A model generated the notes under the pieces. That model searched no databases. It was given only the letters and a program-made list of their open reading frames with translations, and was not told where the DNA came from. A stretch of 64,000 bases of DNA from Larkinella terrae (GTDB lineage: Bacteria; Bacteroidota; Bacteroidia; Cytophagales; Spirosomataceae). The stretch lies in NCBI RefSeq assembly GCF_009668025.1, contig NZ_WJXZ01000005.1, positions 62,001 through 126,000 of the forward strand. Direction: 5' to 3'. The stretch's first letter is position 1; each line of letters begins with the position of its first letter. Position numbers and translations under genes: made by a program. Of the stretch, positions 42,970-51,158 are shown in pieces.

Positions 42970-43287
42970 GGTGACACACTATATTATTCATCACGAATTC
43001 TAAATGGTAGGCAAATGGAAGACTCCCTTCCAATCATTGCCAGTGTCCATAAAACGAGTGATTTTGGGTGTAATAACCGGACGTTTATTTAACAAATAGC
43101 TTTTCTGGTAGTTACTATAAATTACCTTCCTTTTTTTTCAACAAGGTCCCTTTTCCGCTCCTTTAAGTAGGTGAGTCGGCAAACTGCACCACTACTCAAA
43201 GTTCTTTAATCCGTTTTTAGTTTATTCATTCAGTGCAAACATTGCACTTTCAATTTTTATTCTATACCCCAACCCCAACACATACTC

Positions 43288-43758
43288 ATGAACTCTTCAA
43301 CCCAAAAGCCGAATCTACAGAAGGGTTGCCTGCTTGTTATTGAGGACGGTCAGGATCAGTGGATACTGATGAAACTTGCCATTAAATCTGCCATTATGGG
43401 GGTTAAACCGATCAGGGTTACCAACCCGAAGGAGGCATTGGCCTATCTGAACGACTGTCTGACTGTTGGTGTAGAATTTCCATCGATGATCTTACTGGAC
43501 TTATACCTACCCGAACGAGAGATGGGATGGCACCTCCTCCATGAAATCAGATCGTTACCCGCTCCGGTAAATCTGATTCCGATTGTCATGCTGAGTAGTT
43601 CCAATGACCAGGGCGATATTTCGAACTCTTATAATCGAGGTATCACTGCCTATATGGTCAAACCCACCGATACAACTTCCTGGGTTGAAACCTTTCAAAT
43701 GCTGGGAGAATATTGGCTGAAAACGGTGTCGCTGCCTAATCATACCAATTTTTGGTAG
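43288..43758 (+). CDS. Single-domain response regulator (Rcp1-like)
   Basis: 156 residues, receiver only. CLLVIEDGQDQWILMKLAIK has the E-D acid pocket with one usual acid replaced by Gly-Gln; phospho-acceptor in MILLDLYLPERE; VMLSSSND; Lys in YMVKPTD. C-terminal helix WVETFQMLGEYWLKTVSLP. Closely related to the receiver at 45436, so the two arose by duplication. No output domain: it would pass phosphate on or act by protein contact. Preceded by about 300 bp of AT-rich DNA. Confidence 0.88.
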   Translation: MNSSTQKPNLQKGCLLVIEDGQDQWILMKLAIKSAIMGVKPIRVTNPKEALAYLNDCLTVGVEFPSMILLDLYLPEREMGWHLLHEIRSLPAPVNLIPIVMLSSSNDQGDISNSYNRGITAYMVKPTDTTSWVETFQMLGEYWLKTVSLPNHTNFW

Positions 43759-43821
43759 TTAAAAGATCTCCTTGTTCCTTTCCAATAATGAGTTTGAAAA
43801 GTGGAGATTAATTGATTGAGA

Positions 43822-44049
43822 TTATTGGATCATTCTACTTGAATTAGGTGTTTTGACCGGATAATTGGCCGTACTGTTTATAAAATCGGATAGGACCTCA
43901 TCTGTGTTGTACTTTTCAAAAGAAGACCAGATGCCTTCCCCCATGTATATTCCTTCCCGACCCACAGAGAGTCCCTGTTTTTGTAAATACTCAACGAATC
44001 GGGTGAGAAAAACAGTATCGTTTTGTTGAATCTGGATAATTTGAGACAT
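43822..44049 (-). CDS. Unknown 75-residue protein
   Basis: ATG at 44047-44049: MSQIIQIQQNDTVFLTRFVE, then LQKQGLSVGREGIYMGEGIW and a tail of Asn/Ser/Pro. Plausible soluble small protein convergent with the receiver gene. A longer N-terminal reading is possible but less likely. Family not recognised. Confidence 0.45.
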   Translation of the reverse strand: MSQIIQIQQNDTVFLTRFVEYLQKQGLSVGREGIYMGEGIWSSFEKYNTDEVLSDFINSTANYPVKTPNSSRMIQ

Positions 44050-44219
44050 GAGTATCGGTTTGTTACGGTGGCGGTAGAATGTACAACAATTATTGGACCA
44101 AACCATTGATTAACTGACGCTGCTTCCTCTTCGATCATTCCATAAGGCCGTTAGCTTGTTTTTCGAGTGTTTTTCCACCGATCAGGGTATCTGTGCTACT
44201 TGGATGTAGTTATCCCTTT

Positions 44220-44377
44220 ATGGAAAAAAAAGTATACAACACCATCTCAGAGAATTAGAATGGATTGTCAAAAGAGGGTTTAAATTGAGGCATCATCCGT
44301 TTGAACGAACCGATCCTTCAGTCATTATGGACGCGATCACTTTGATCCGCGCCTATCGAGAAATAGAGAATCCATAA
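44220..44377 (+). pseudogene. Small gene interrupted at an A8 run
   Basis: ATG at 44220 is followed by G and eight A, after which the ATG frame stops within 13 codons. The shifted frame reads SIQHHLRELEWIVKRGFKLR, HHPFERTDPSVIMDAITLIR, AYREIENP and then a stop at 44375. One added A would restore a protein of about 52 residues. Either a decayed gene or a phase-variable one; the family is unknown. Confidence 0.4.
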
Positions 44378-44543
44378 AACGAGTGTTAAAAAACAGAGTA
44401 GAATGTGACTTTATGGAACTGACTGAATCTTAATAGAAATCGGAAACTCATTCCAACAATTAACGTACGGAAACCAGCGCAGTTTACGAGTTAGGGAACC
44501 CGAGGTTTCAGAGCTAAGACAACTCGGAATCCTGCAAAGCCCT

Positions 44544-44776
44544 TTATAAATCCGGGTGAAAATCTACCGCCTGCACGGTCACCTTATCTGCCTGTTTCTC
44601 AATCGCCGACTCGGAACATTGCTCAGCAAATCATAACCGGTTTTGCTCTGGATCTCATCAATGCTGTCCCTGAAACCGCTCCACGGCTGATCACTGGCCG
44701 CATTGGTGTTAGGTATCCAAACCGCAATAACCCGCGTCTGCGCGGTGAACCGGATGGGGAGTTTTTTCGTCGCCAG
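44544..44776 (-). pseudogene. C-terminal remnant of a DNA/RNA non-specific endonuclease
   Basis: The minus strand encodes TRVIAVWIPNTNAASDQPWS, GFRDSIDEIQSKTGYDLLSN and VP, the C-terminal signature of NucA-type endonucleases (V-W-x-P-N, S-V/I-D-E-I-E-x-x-T-G-Y-D-x-x-S-N-V-P). The frame then breaks: ESAIEKQADKVTVQAVDF continues in another frame to a stop at 44544. The N-terminal catalytic DRGH-type half is absent. So it is truncated and frameshifted, a fossil of an imported nuclease gene. Confidence 0.78.
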
Positions 44777-44779
44777 GTA

Positions 44780-44809
44780 TCGCCTAGTTCTATTTTCGGA
44801 ACTAGGCGA
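44780..44809 (-). terminator. Hairpin after receiver gene at 44819
   Basis: TCGCCTAGTTC (44780-44790) pairs perfectly with GAACTAGGCGA (44799-44809), loop 8, just beyond the minus-strand stop at 44819. U-tract weak. Confidence 0.65.
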
Positions 44810-44818
44810 TCACTACTT

Positions 44819-45208
44819 CTAGCCGCTTAACCAGGTACGGGCGAAGTGTTTAACCAGCTCTTTCATTTCCTCCTGTGTCTCTGGTTTGACAAAAACGTTT
44901 GCGGCCCCGGCTTGAATAGCTTCCTGATGAACCTTCTTTGATTCAGACCCGGTGAACAGCACGACCGGCACACCCTGACAACAGGGATGGGCCAGAAAGG
45001 TCGGTAACCAGTCCTTGCCAGTTTGACCCGGTAAGTTGTAGTCCAACAGAATCAGCCGGGCCTTTGCTGCGGTGGGGTGGTTGTCTAAAAAGGCTTGAAC
45101 AGAAGCGTACCAGTTTAGCTCGATGGAAGGCTGCCAGGCAATAAAGGCATGATACAGTAGTAAAGCTTCTTCCTCATCATCATCAATCATTACCACTCGA
45201 CTTTTCAT
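44819..45208 (-). CDS. Single-domain response regulator
   Basis: 129 residues, receiver only. VVMIDDDEEEALLLYHAF with acidic triplet, RLILLDYNLPGQTGKDW with phospho-acceptor Asp (about 57), VVLFTGSES, Lys in VFVKPETQEE. No output domain. Divergent from the receiver gene at 45436. A partner kinase is not adjacent. Confidence 0.9.
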   Translation of the reverse strand: MKSRVVMIDDDEEEALLLYHAFIAWQPSIELNWYASVQAFLDNHPTAAKARLILLDYNLPGQTGKDWLPTFLAHPCCQGVPVVLFTGSESKKVHQEAIQAGAANVFVKPETQEEMKELVKHFARTWLSG

Positions 45209-45435
45209 GGTAGTTGTACGGCATTAAGCTTTCTTTTCCTGTAGGATTCAGATTAACCTATATCAATCCATTTAAAACGTCAATTGTTTCATTTGAGAGC
45301 CAGAATTTTATCGTAACCTCAGGTTCTGCGGAAATAACTTGGAGTTGGCAGCTAGTAAGCGTACCTTCCCCATCCTTAACCCAGAAGGTGTCCCGGGGCT
45401 GGCACCGTGGTCTCCCTCACAATCACCCCAAATGA

Positions 45436-45909
45436 ATGCCCAACCTAACTCAATCAACCCGCAACCCACAAAAGATCAGCATCCTGGTCATCGAAGATGA
45501 TGCCGATGAACAGATCATTATCCGGCGGGCTATTGGCGAAGCCTTCCAGCAGGTTGACGTGATGCTAGCCGACGGCCCAGTGAAGGCGCTGGATTACCTA
45601 AATCATTGTATCACTACTAGCTTACGAGTACCCCATCTCATCTTGTTGGATCTGTATCTACCTGACCGGGAGGATGGCTGGAGGCTGCTGGCAGAAATCC
45701 GGGCACTAGCTCCCCGGCTTCGGCGTCTTCCCATCGTTGTCCTGAGCCGCTCGGACTCACCCGAAGATATCCGGACTTCCTACGACCGGGGGGTAAACGC
45801 GTATATGGTCAAGCCCGAAAGCTTTGAAAGATGGGTCCAGTACCTGCAAACTCTGAAAGACTATTGGCTGAACACGGCAACATTGCCGGACCAGCGGTTC
45901 TTTCCATAA
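45436..45909 (+). CDS. Single-domain response regulator (Rcp1-like), paralogue of 43288
   Basis: 157 residues. ISILVIEDDADEQIIIRRAI, LILLDLYLPDREDGWRLLAE with the phospho-acceptor, IVVLSRSDSPED, YMVKPESFERW and the same C-terminal LQTLKDYWLNTATLP helix as the 43288 protein. Here the acidic pocket is complete. Convergent with the receiver gene at 45997 across a perfect 16-bp hairpin. Confidence 0.9.
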   Translation: MPNLTQSTRNPQKISILVIEDDADEQIIIRRAIGEAFQQVDVMLADGPVKALDYLNHCITTSLRVPHLILLDLYLPDREDGWRLLAEIRALAPRLRRLPIVVLSRSDSPEDIRTSYDRGVNAYMVKPESFERWVQYLQTLKDYWLNTATLPDQRFFP

Positions 45910-45973
45910 AAACCTTTCTTCTCGGTACCTGGGTGGCTAGAATAGCGTCTGGCCTGCGCCGGATTTTGTTTGT

Positions 45974-46013
45974 CGCATATTTGGAATTGGTAGGATTCAA
46001 TTCCAAATATGCG
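45974..46013. terminator. Bidirectional terminator between convergent receivers
   Basis: CGCATATTTGGAATTG (45974-45989) pairs perfectly with CAATTCCAAATATGCG (45998-46013), loop 8. The stem includes the stop codon and last codons of the minus-strand gene. Confidence 0.8.
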
Positions 46014-46419
46014 GGTGCACGCAGTGACGCCAATAACCAATGATCCAATGCAACTGCTCCTTGGTCTGCTGGTAAACGACGGCTTTTTTGAAAAAGCCCT
46101 GAATGGTCGTCTCATAAGCCTGATTGACCAATTGCGGAGAAGCATCCGTGGACAGAAAAATAAACGGAATGGCTTTCCGGCGCAGGGTTTCGTTTTCATC
46201 AATAGCGCGCCGAAGCTCCAGTCCACTCATCAACGGCATGTTGATGTCACAAAGAATGATGAAGGGTTGCTCTAGGGAGGCGAGCAGGTATTCCAGAACC
46301 TGCTCGCCGTTCGCAAAAAAGCGGATTGGGTTGGGCACATTAAGCTCCCGGATGATTTCTTCAAGAATAAACTGATCATCCTCGTCGTCTTCGATTATGA
46401 TAATTGGCCCCGTAAACAT
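45997..46419 (-). CDS. Single-domain response regulator
   Basis: 140 residues. IIIIEDDEDDQFILEEII, FIILCDINMPLMSGLELRRA with the phospho-acceptor (about 62), PFIFLSTDASPQL, Lys in GFFKKAVVY. Receiver of the type common in Cytophagales as stand-alone protein. Fourth such protein within 3.2 kb. Confidence 0.9.
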   Translation of the reverse strand: MFTGPIIIIEDDEDDQFILEEIIRELNVPNPIRFFANGEQVLEYLLASLEQPFIILCDINMPLMSGLELRRAIDENETLRRKAIPFIFLSTDASPQLVNQAYETTIQGFFKKAVVYQQTKEQLHWIIGYWRHCVHPHIWN

Positions 46420-46546
46420 GCATTGAATCGATTTACAAAGTGTAAAGAAAAATGCCTGGTTAAAAGATGCTGGTTGATCGCAGGCTAATTCCGGTCGAAG
46501 AATAAAACGTTTCGCCGTTTCGATTGTTTAAGAAGTATTTTTCTAA

Positions 46547-46759
46547 TCAGCACTGCAAACCCGGCAGGTCATTACCTCCGGCAAACACGGGAACTGGGTT
46601 CAGAAAATGAGTGCATCCAGCCGTGATAGTCTGATACTGATTAATTTGGGACAGCTCGAAACAAGGGACATTACCGTCACTAGCAGCGGCAAGGTCCACC
46701 AGGTGATGGTGACCGTTAGGGCAGGCAACCACCTCAATGCTTAAACCCGACGAAGCCAC
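46547..46759 (-). CDS. Doubtful 70-residue frame after SRAP remnant
   Basis: Reads LSIEVVACPNGHHHLVDLAA, ASDGNVPCFELSQINQYQTI then TAGCTHFLNPVPVFAGGNDL. It overlaps the SRAP remnant by 26 bp and lies in the same strand as the small-gene run upstream. Composition is protein-like and the end slightly resembles the 71-residue protein at 47319 (INIYQ... AGIHTI), but the evidence is weak. Confidence 0.35.
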   Translation of the reverse strand: MASSGLSIEVVACPNGHHHLVDLAAASDGNVPCFELSQINQYQTITAGCTHFLNPVPVFAGGNDLPGLQC

Positions 46760-46955
46760 CAGCCCAGGCGGGGATTAATCCCCATTTAAACAGTTGGATT
46801 TGGTTGGGTTTACCTACTGAGATGACTGGCAAAATCGGATGAGCAAAACCGCTGCCCTTCTCGTAAGGCGTAAACTCAACTGCAGGAGCCTGAACGGCTT
46901 TAAATTGCTTGACTAACTCCCCTAACGGGGTTACGGCTTTAACGTTGTAACACAT
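46734..46955 (-). pseudogene. Truncated SRAP (YedK/HMCES-like) gene
   Basis: From the ATG at 46953-46955 the protein begins MCYNVKAVTPLGELVKQFKA and continues FAHPILPVISVGKPN and FKWGLIPAWA, the first third of a SRAP protein. Cys2 is the residue that in this family crosslinks abasic sites in single-stranded DNA. After WGLIPAWA the frame ends within 10 codons, so the remaining roughly 140 residues with the catalytic Asn, Glu and His are missing. It is a remnant. Confidence 0.75.
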
Positions 46956-46967
46956 CCGAAGCAAGGC

Positions 46968-47246
46968 TTAAAAGGTAGCTTCATATTGATGCTGTTCCAT
47001 ATTCCGAATGTCCTGCCAAGCGTCCTGGAACCAGTCGAACGAATTGGTTTTAAAGTAAACTACCGAAACCCATTCCGGATTACGATCCATATTGCCATTA
47101 TGAATCGAGTATTTCCGCCGCCCCTCATGTTCTGTAACGGTCGCAAAATGGAAATCACGCAGTGGCCAGGTATAAAAACGACCTTGTTCATTGACTGTCC
47201 AACCTTCAACCAGTGCAATGTGATCTAATAAATCCTGTTCGTCCAT
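46968..47246 (-). CDS. Unknown 92-residue protein next to SRAP remnant
   Basis: MDEQDLLDHIALVEGWTVNE, FYTWPLRDFHFATVTEHEGR, YSIHNGNMDRNPEWVSVVYF, then an acidic-aromatic helix (FDWFQDAWQDIRNMEQHQYE). Well-formed soluble protein, 12 bp before the SRAP remnant, so probably an operon with the original SRAP gene. Family not recognised. Confidence 0.55.
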   Translation of the reverse strand: MDEQDLLDHIALVEGWTVNEQGRFYTWPLRDFHFATVTEHEGRRKYSIHNGNMDRNPEWVSVVYFKTNSFDWFQDAWQDIRNMEQHQYEATF

Positions 47247-47318
47247 TTTCGTTTCAGTCGAGTTAATATGCCAGTAATCAGGTAGTCCGGCTTTAATGTA
47301 ATTTTACAATCATCAACG

Positions 47319-47534
47319 TTAATCCGGCAGGCCGGTAATGGTATGGATGCCGGCGGTTAAAGAAACGCTCAGTTTTTTGCCAACCCATTGGTATATATTA
47401 ATACCTCCAGCTTCAAGTGCATCGGTGGTATCTCCTTTTTGGAGCAATACTCCGATTACCGTGATCCGTACTGATTCCCGACAGACAAATCCATTCACCG
47501 TCTGGGTAAACAACTTATCAAATAAAATAGTCAT
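47319..47534 (-). CDS. Unknown 71-residue protein
   Basis: MTILFDKLFTQTVNGFVCRE, then VRITVIGVLLQKGDTTDALE and INIYQWVGKKLSVSLTAGIH, a strand-rich pattern like a small virion or tail component. Its ATG overlaps the stop of the 63-residue gene (ATGA), so the two are coupled. Family not recognised. Confidence 0.5.
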   Translation of the reverse strand: MTILFDKLFTQTVNGFVCRESVRITVIGVLLQKGDTTDALEAGGINIYQWVGKKLSVSLTAGIHTITGLPD

Positions 47535-47722
47535 ATTCGTACCAGTCCCGACTTTACCGGCACCACCTTAAATTGCGGAATTAAGTCAGACCGTTTGGCG
47601 GCCTGTGTATCCGTTAAATGTAAAATTGTGTTAGCCACCCCCCGCACCAGGTAGGGCATTTTATCGCAAGGAAGAATTCGAAGCGCTGCTGATTTGCGCT
47701 GTTTTGAGAGCATTTTAGACAT
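47531..47722 (-). CDS. Unknown basic 63-residue protein
   Basis: MSKMLSKQRKSAALRILPCD followed by KMPYLVRGVANTILHLTDTQ and a basic C-terminus (FKVVPVKSGLVRI). Overlaps the next gene by 4 bp and is 12 bp after the 115-residue gene. Family not recognised. Confidence 0.45.
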   Translation of the reverse strand: MSKMLSKQRKSAALRILPCDKMPYLVRGVANTILHLTDTQAAKRSDLIPQFKVVPVKSGLVRI

Positions 47723-47734
47723 ATATTGTTAGAT

Positions 47735-48082
47735 TTATTGGTTGGCAATATGGGTGGTTTCGAGCCAGTCAATAACCTCCTGGGTCGTAGTAAATTGCAG
47801 TGTGGTGTGATGCTTTTTCGATTGGTCAGACCGACCCGCCAGTTCCATCAACGTAGAAATCTGACAGGAAAACGCCGAGCAGCTTCCGTTCACCAGTAGT
47901 TGAACCGAATTACTCTGAACCAGTAACAATTCAACTGCACCCCGTTCCGGTTGGTCTTTATCCAGGAATAGAAGCTCGACCGAGTTTCGCCCGGCGTGAT
48001 TTATTTCCCCTAAAATCTGATTGTTGCGTAAACGATGGCGGCTGGTTAGCTCCCCAATGGCCCACTCTAATAGCGTTTTCAT
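47735..48082 (-). CDS. Unknown 115-residue protein
   Basis: MKTLLEWAIGELTSRHRLRN, then strand-rich VELLFLDKDQPERGAVELLL and VQLLVNGSCSAFSCQISTLM, ending with TTTQEVIDWLETTHIANQ. Same run as the 140-residue gene 49 bp upstream. No known domain. Confidence 0.5.
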   Translation of the reverse strand: MKTLLEWAIGELTSRHRLRNNQILGEINHAGRNSVELLFLDKDQPERGAVELLLVQSNSVQLLVNGSCSAFSCQISTLMELAGRSDQSKKHHTTLQFTTTQEVIDWLETTHIANQ

Positions 48083-48131
48083 GGCATGGATTAAAAGTTA
48101 GTTTGATTGAATCGATCGTTCACTTCACCCG

Positions 48132-48554
48132 TTATAAGGTTGGACCGTGCCAGGGGTTATCGATTGAAGAGAAATCAGGCGTAAATTCATTCCATTTTTC
48201 TTCCGGGACTAAATAAACGTCGATTGTCTGCTCTATCATACCGGGTAAGTTACTGGTTTGTTGTTTTCTGAAAGGCAAATCCGCAACCACGTACTTTTTC
48301 GCCGTGCTTCCCTCGAATTGTTCCGTAATACTTAATCGCTCCCCGTACCTAAAGTCTGCCAACAAGCTTCCTGACATATCGGCATGCAAATGATGGGCTG
48401 TGTGACGGTCGGAATTGTCATAGACAAAAAAACGCAGGATGGTTAGCATAGTACTTTTTTGGGTAGTTACCACTCCAATCATGAAAAGATGTTTAACGCA
48501 TACCTGTTCTCCTGCCTGGAAAGGAATGTCGATCGGATTGAGGTTAACTTTCAC
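48132..48554 (-). CDS. Unknown 140-residue protein
   Basis: MKVNLNPIDIPFQAGEQVCV, LTILRFFVYDNSDRHTAHHL, ERLSITEQFEGSTAKKYVVA. A beta-rich protein, acidic C-terminus (FTPDFSSIDNPWHGPTL). Overlaps the 101-residue gene by 11 bp. Family not recognised. Confidence 0.5.
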   Translation of the reverse strand: MKVNLNPIDIPFQAGEQVCVKHLFMIGVVTTQKSTMLTILRFFVYDNSDRHTAHHLHADMSGSLLADFRYGERLSITEQFEGSTAKKYVVADLPFRKQQTSNLPGMIEQTIDVYLVPEEKWNEFTPDFSSIDNPWHGPTL

Positions 48555-48849
48555 GCTGAAAGGTTTGAAACTGCGGGGAGGATACTTGCCTTAAAAATAC
48601 TGGACAACCAGGTTGGCCATCCTGGAGCAAGGGAATAGACGGCCTTACTTCCGGCTGGCGCGTAAACAGGGATAAACCAGCCGTTGTAAAGGGGCCGAAT
48701 CTTTCTAAAATGGATGGTTTCTGATCAATGACGGGACGGAAGATTCTTTGTAAAAGATCCCTGATACCAGCAATTTGTAAAAAGCTAACGCGATAAACTT
48801 TAAATCGAAATCCTGATAAGGTCATGGCTGATGGGTAAAAAATGAACAT
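48544..48849 (-). CDS. Unknown 101-residue protein
   Basis: MFIFYPSAMTLSGFRFKVYR; an internal ATG at residue 9 may be the start. Pro/Phe/Gln-rich remainder (FGPFTTAGLSLFTRQPEVRP, FLRQVSSPQFQTFQRES). First gene of the minus-strand run 48849-46547. Family not recognised. The gap 48850-49142 upstream holds only a doubtful frame. Confidence 0.4.
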   Translation of the reverse strand: MFIFYPSAMTLSGFRFKVYRVSFLQIAGIRDLLQRIFRPVIDQKPSILERFGPFTTAGLSLFTRQPEVRPSIPLLQDGQPGCPVFLRQVSSPQFQTFQRES

Positions 48850-49142
48850 AATTAGTTATCGTGATCGAACGGGTTGTATATTTCAATTACAAAAGAACCT
48901 GATTGGTGGAACGTAAAATAATTCCACGAACGAGCGTAGTAGGCGACAGGGTGCTAGGGCAGATTAACGGAGGACCCAATAGGGTGAAGCGGAGGGACCG
49001 TTGAAGAGGTAGCTATATACACTGAACAGTTTATTTTCACTTAAGTTGCCCGCAGGAGCATTTATAATTTGCGAAATTCGCCCGGGAAGTATCACCAAAG
49101 GCAATCGGTTCAGGTTAATCGCCCTAAAAAACGGAATTGAAG

Positions 49143-49352
49143 TTATTGCCGGGCTAATTGATCGTTGGCCCACTTTTGGGCACGGCCAATTTCCGTTAAG
49201 GTAATATCTCCCGTACTATACTCCCCCCGGTTTTCAGAAGCAATTAACTTCCAACGGTCGCATCGGCCCACTATTCCATACAACACCGAGCCATCAGATC
49301 CCCAAAAACAAGGTGTTCTGGGGTATTCGCTTTCCTGTTCGCTCCATTCCAT
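49143..49352 (-). CDS. Unknown 69-residue acidic protein
   Basis: MEWSEQESEYPRTPCFWGSD, then VLYGIVGRCDRWKLIASENR and GDITLTEIGRAQKWANDQLA. Balanced composition supports a small soluble protein. It lies 40 bp downstream (minus strand) of the desaturase gene. Family not recognised. Confidence 0.45.
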   Translation of the reverse strand: MEWSEQESEYPRTPCFWGSDGSVLYGIVGRCDRWKLIASENRGEYSTGDITLTEIGRAQKWANDQLARQ

Positions 49353-49392
49353 CCAATTTTTAATTAAGACTATTACATCCTTTCGCTCCCAC

Positions 49393-50463
49393 TTAATTAC
49401 CCAACCTTTTCAACATCCTGATGTGAGACGCAATGGCTTTAAAAAAAGATTCCTTACGGTTGTAAGGAATGGCGTACTCCTCAGCCGTGCGTTGAACAAT
49501 TGAAGACAACGCGCGGTAATGAATATGGGAGATGGTCGGAAAAAGGTGATGTTCAACCTGAAAATCCAAACCACCAATAAACCAGGATACTATCCGCGGA
49601 CTCGAAAAATCCGCTGTTGTCTGGAGCTGATGAATAGCCCAGGCGTTCGTAATCAAACCGTTCTGGTCGGGGGCGGGCTGCTCGGCTCCTTCAACTAGAT
49701 GAGCCAGTTGAAAAATGGTGCTCAAAACCAAGCCCGCAATGAAGTGCATCACCAAAAAACCTATTAGCCACTGCCCAAACGTTAGTTTCGTAATGGCCAG
49801 TGGCAATCCGACGATGAACAGCACGTAGATCAGTTTGCTAGTGATTAAAAGGCCGATATCATAATTCGAAAACGGTTTGACCAGCTTATTTTCTGTGCGG
49901 TGATTGTATTTATAGGCTTGCCGGAAGTCTTTTACCAGGAAGGACAATGTCATTAACCCGTAGAGGAAAAATGCATAAATATGCTGATAGCGATGGATCT
50001 TCCAATAGGGGTCACCCCAGGATAACCGAAGTAAAAACTTGCCCGTAATGTCTTCGTCAACCTCATGAATATTGGTATAGGTATGGTGAAGCGTATTGTG
50101 CTGAACCTTCCAGTTTAAGACATTTCCTCTCAGTAAATACAGGCTTGAACTAAACAAGGCGTTAACCCAGGGGTGGCTCGAAAAAGACCCGTGGTTCGCA
50201 TCGTGCATTACTGCCATACCTACGCCGGCTGTACCCAGCCCCATGACCACCGCCAATCCCAGGCAGGCCCAGGGTGAAAACTGGTAGCTTAAAATCAAGC
50301 TGTAGGGGAGCAGCAGTAAGGTTAACATAAAGATGCCCTTTCCGATTAAAGACTTGTCTCCCTGCTTGGAAATGGCCCCCTGCTTGAAATAAATTTCTAC
50401 CCGTCCCCGCAGGACTGAAAAGAATTGGGATTTGTCCCGGTTGGAAAATTTAACGAGTTGCAT
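49393..50463 (-). CDS. Fatty-acid desaturase, front-end/linoleoyl-CoA type, first copy
   Basis: 356 residues. Four membrane helices and three histidine boxes: HDANH (about 92), HNTLHH (about 125) and QVEHH (about 280, in DFQVEHHLFPTISHIHY). Gln in place of the first His of box 3 marks front-end (delta-5/delta-6-like) desaturases. No cytochrome b5 domain. It uses di-iron and O2 to add a double bond to acyl chains in the membrane. It aligns with the gene at 52461, an obvious paralogue, in the opposite orientation 2 kb away. Confidence 0.9.
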   Translation of the reverse strand: MQLVKFSNRDKSQFFSVLRGRVEIYFKQGAISKQGDKSLIGKGIFMLTLLLLPYSLILSYQFSPWACLGLAVVMGLGTAGVGMAVMHDANHGSFSSHPWVNALFSSSLYLLRGNVLNWKVQHNTLHHTYTNIHEVDEDITGKFLLRLSWGDPYWKIHRYQHIYAFFLYGLMTLSFLVKDFRQAYKYNHRTENKLVKPFSNYDIGLLITSKLIYVLFIVGLPLAITKLTFGQWLIGFLVMHFIAGLVLSTIFQLAHLVEGAEQPAPDQNGLITNAWAIHQLQTTADFSSPRIVSWFIGGLDFQVEHHLFPTISHIHYRALSSIVQRTAEEYAIPYNRKESFFKAIASHIRMLKRLGN

Positions 50464-50562
50464 GGGAAGGTGTTTACATTCTTTATTAGTATTGTTTGGT
50501 TACAATCCAGAATTCGTCAGGAACAGAAGCGTGCTCGTCCGAACGATGCTATTCAGCCGTGC

Positions 50563-50602
50563 AAAAGAGCGGAGGTAAACTAAAAAGAGCGGAGGTAAAC
50601 TA
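50563..50602. repeat. Tandem 20-bp repeat upstream of desaturase
   Basis: AAAAGAGCGGAGGTAAACTA occurs twice head to tail (50563-50582, 50583-50602), 100-140 bp upstream of the minus-strand desaturase start. It could hold regulator sites. A degenerate relative (GCGGAGG..GGAGGTAAACTT) occurs near 42396-42422. Confidence 0.65.
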
Positions 50603-50742
50603 ATTAGATGGTAGTGGCTTGTAAATAGGCGTAGAGCAACAGCTGGCTATGCCGAGCCCTGTAGGCTGAAGAAAATAAAAAAAACCTGGTCAGTTATGAT
50701 CAGGATTTCTTTTCATATCGTTGAGTACGAGAGATGCTGCTA

Positions 50743-50985
50743 TTACGTTTTGACGGCCTGCTCAATCTGGCCCACATCTTTATTTGCTAAGTTATTGGCC
50801 TGCGATTTTAGGTTTTCCACCGTTTCTTTTTCCTGGGCCATTGCTTTATTCCACTGACTTTTTACCCCCTTCGTTTGTTCATCGATGGCTCTCGATAATT
50901 GGGAACGACTTTCTTTTCCCGAGCGCGGAGCCGTCAGGTACCCAATCGCTAAACCCGCTATAATTCCTGTTAAAAAAATTTTCAT
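50743..50985 (-). CDS. YtxH-like small membrane protein
   Basis: 80 residues from MKIFLTGIIAGLAIGYLTAP; an ATG two codons earlier exists. One N-terminal membrane helix, then PRSGKESRSQLSRAIDEQTK and an amphipathic charged tail (VENLKSQANNLANKDVGQIE). This is the YtxH pattern (Gly-rich helix, TAPRSGKE). These proteins are general-stress envelope proteins of unknown mechanism. Monocistronic. Confidence 0.82.
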   Translation of the reverse strand: MKIFLTGIIAGLAIGYLTAPRSGKESRSQLSRAIDEQTKGVKSQWNKAMAQEKETVENLKSQANNLANKDVGQIEQAVKT

Positions 50986-51158
50986 AAACACTAGCTTGAT
51001 GCATTGATAGAATATAGGACTAAATCAAAACCATGCCAGGATCGCAATAAAACGATAAACCAGGGTTAGGAGGCAGGCATGCCCTATTCCTCCCATTACT
51101 TGGCTGGGGTTCAGGTGGGATCATGGGGCTTTCATTGCCCAATTCGGGACGATATGCA

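Noticed and set aside
48964-49173. 69-codon minus-strand frame
   Set aside because: Overlaps the better-supported 69-residue gene at 49143 and reads like non-coding sequence.
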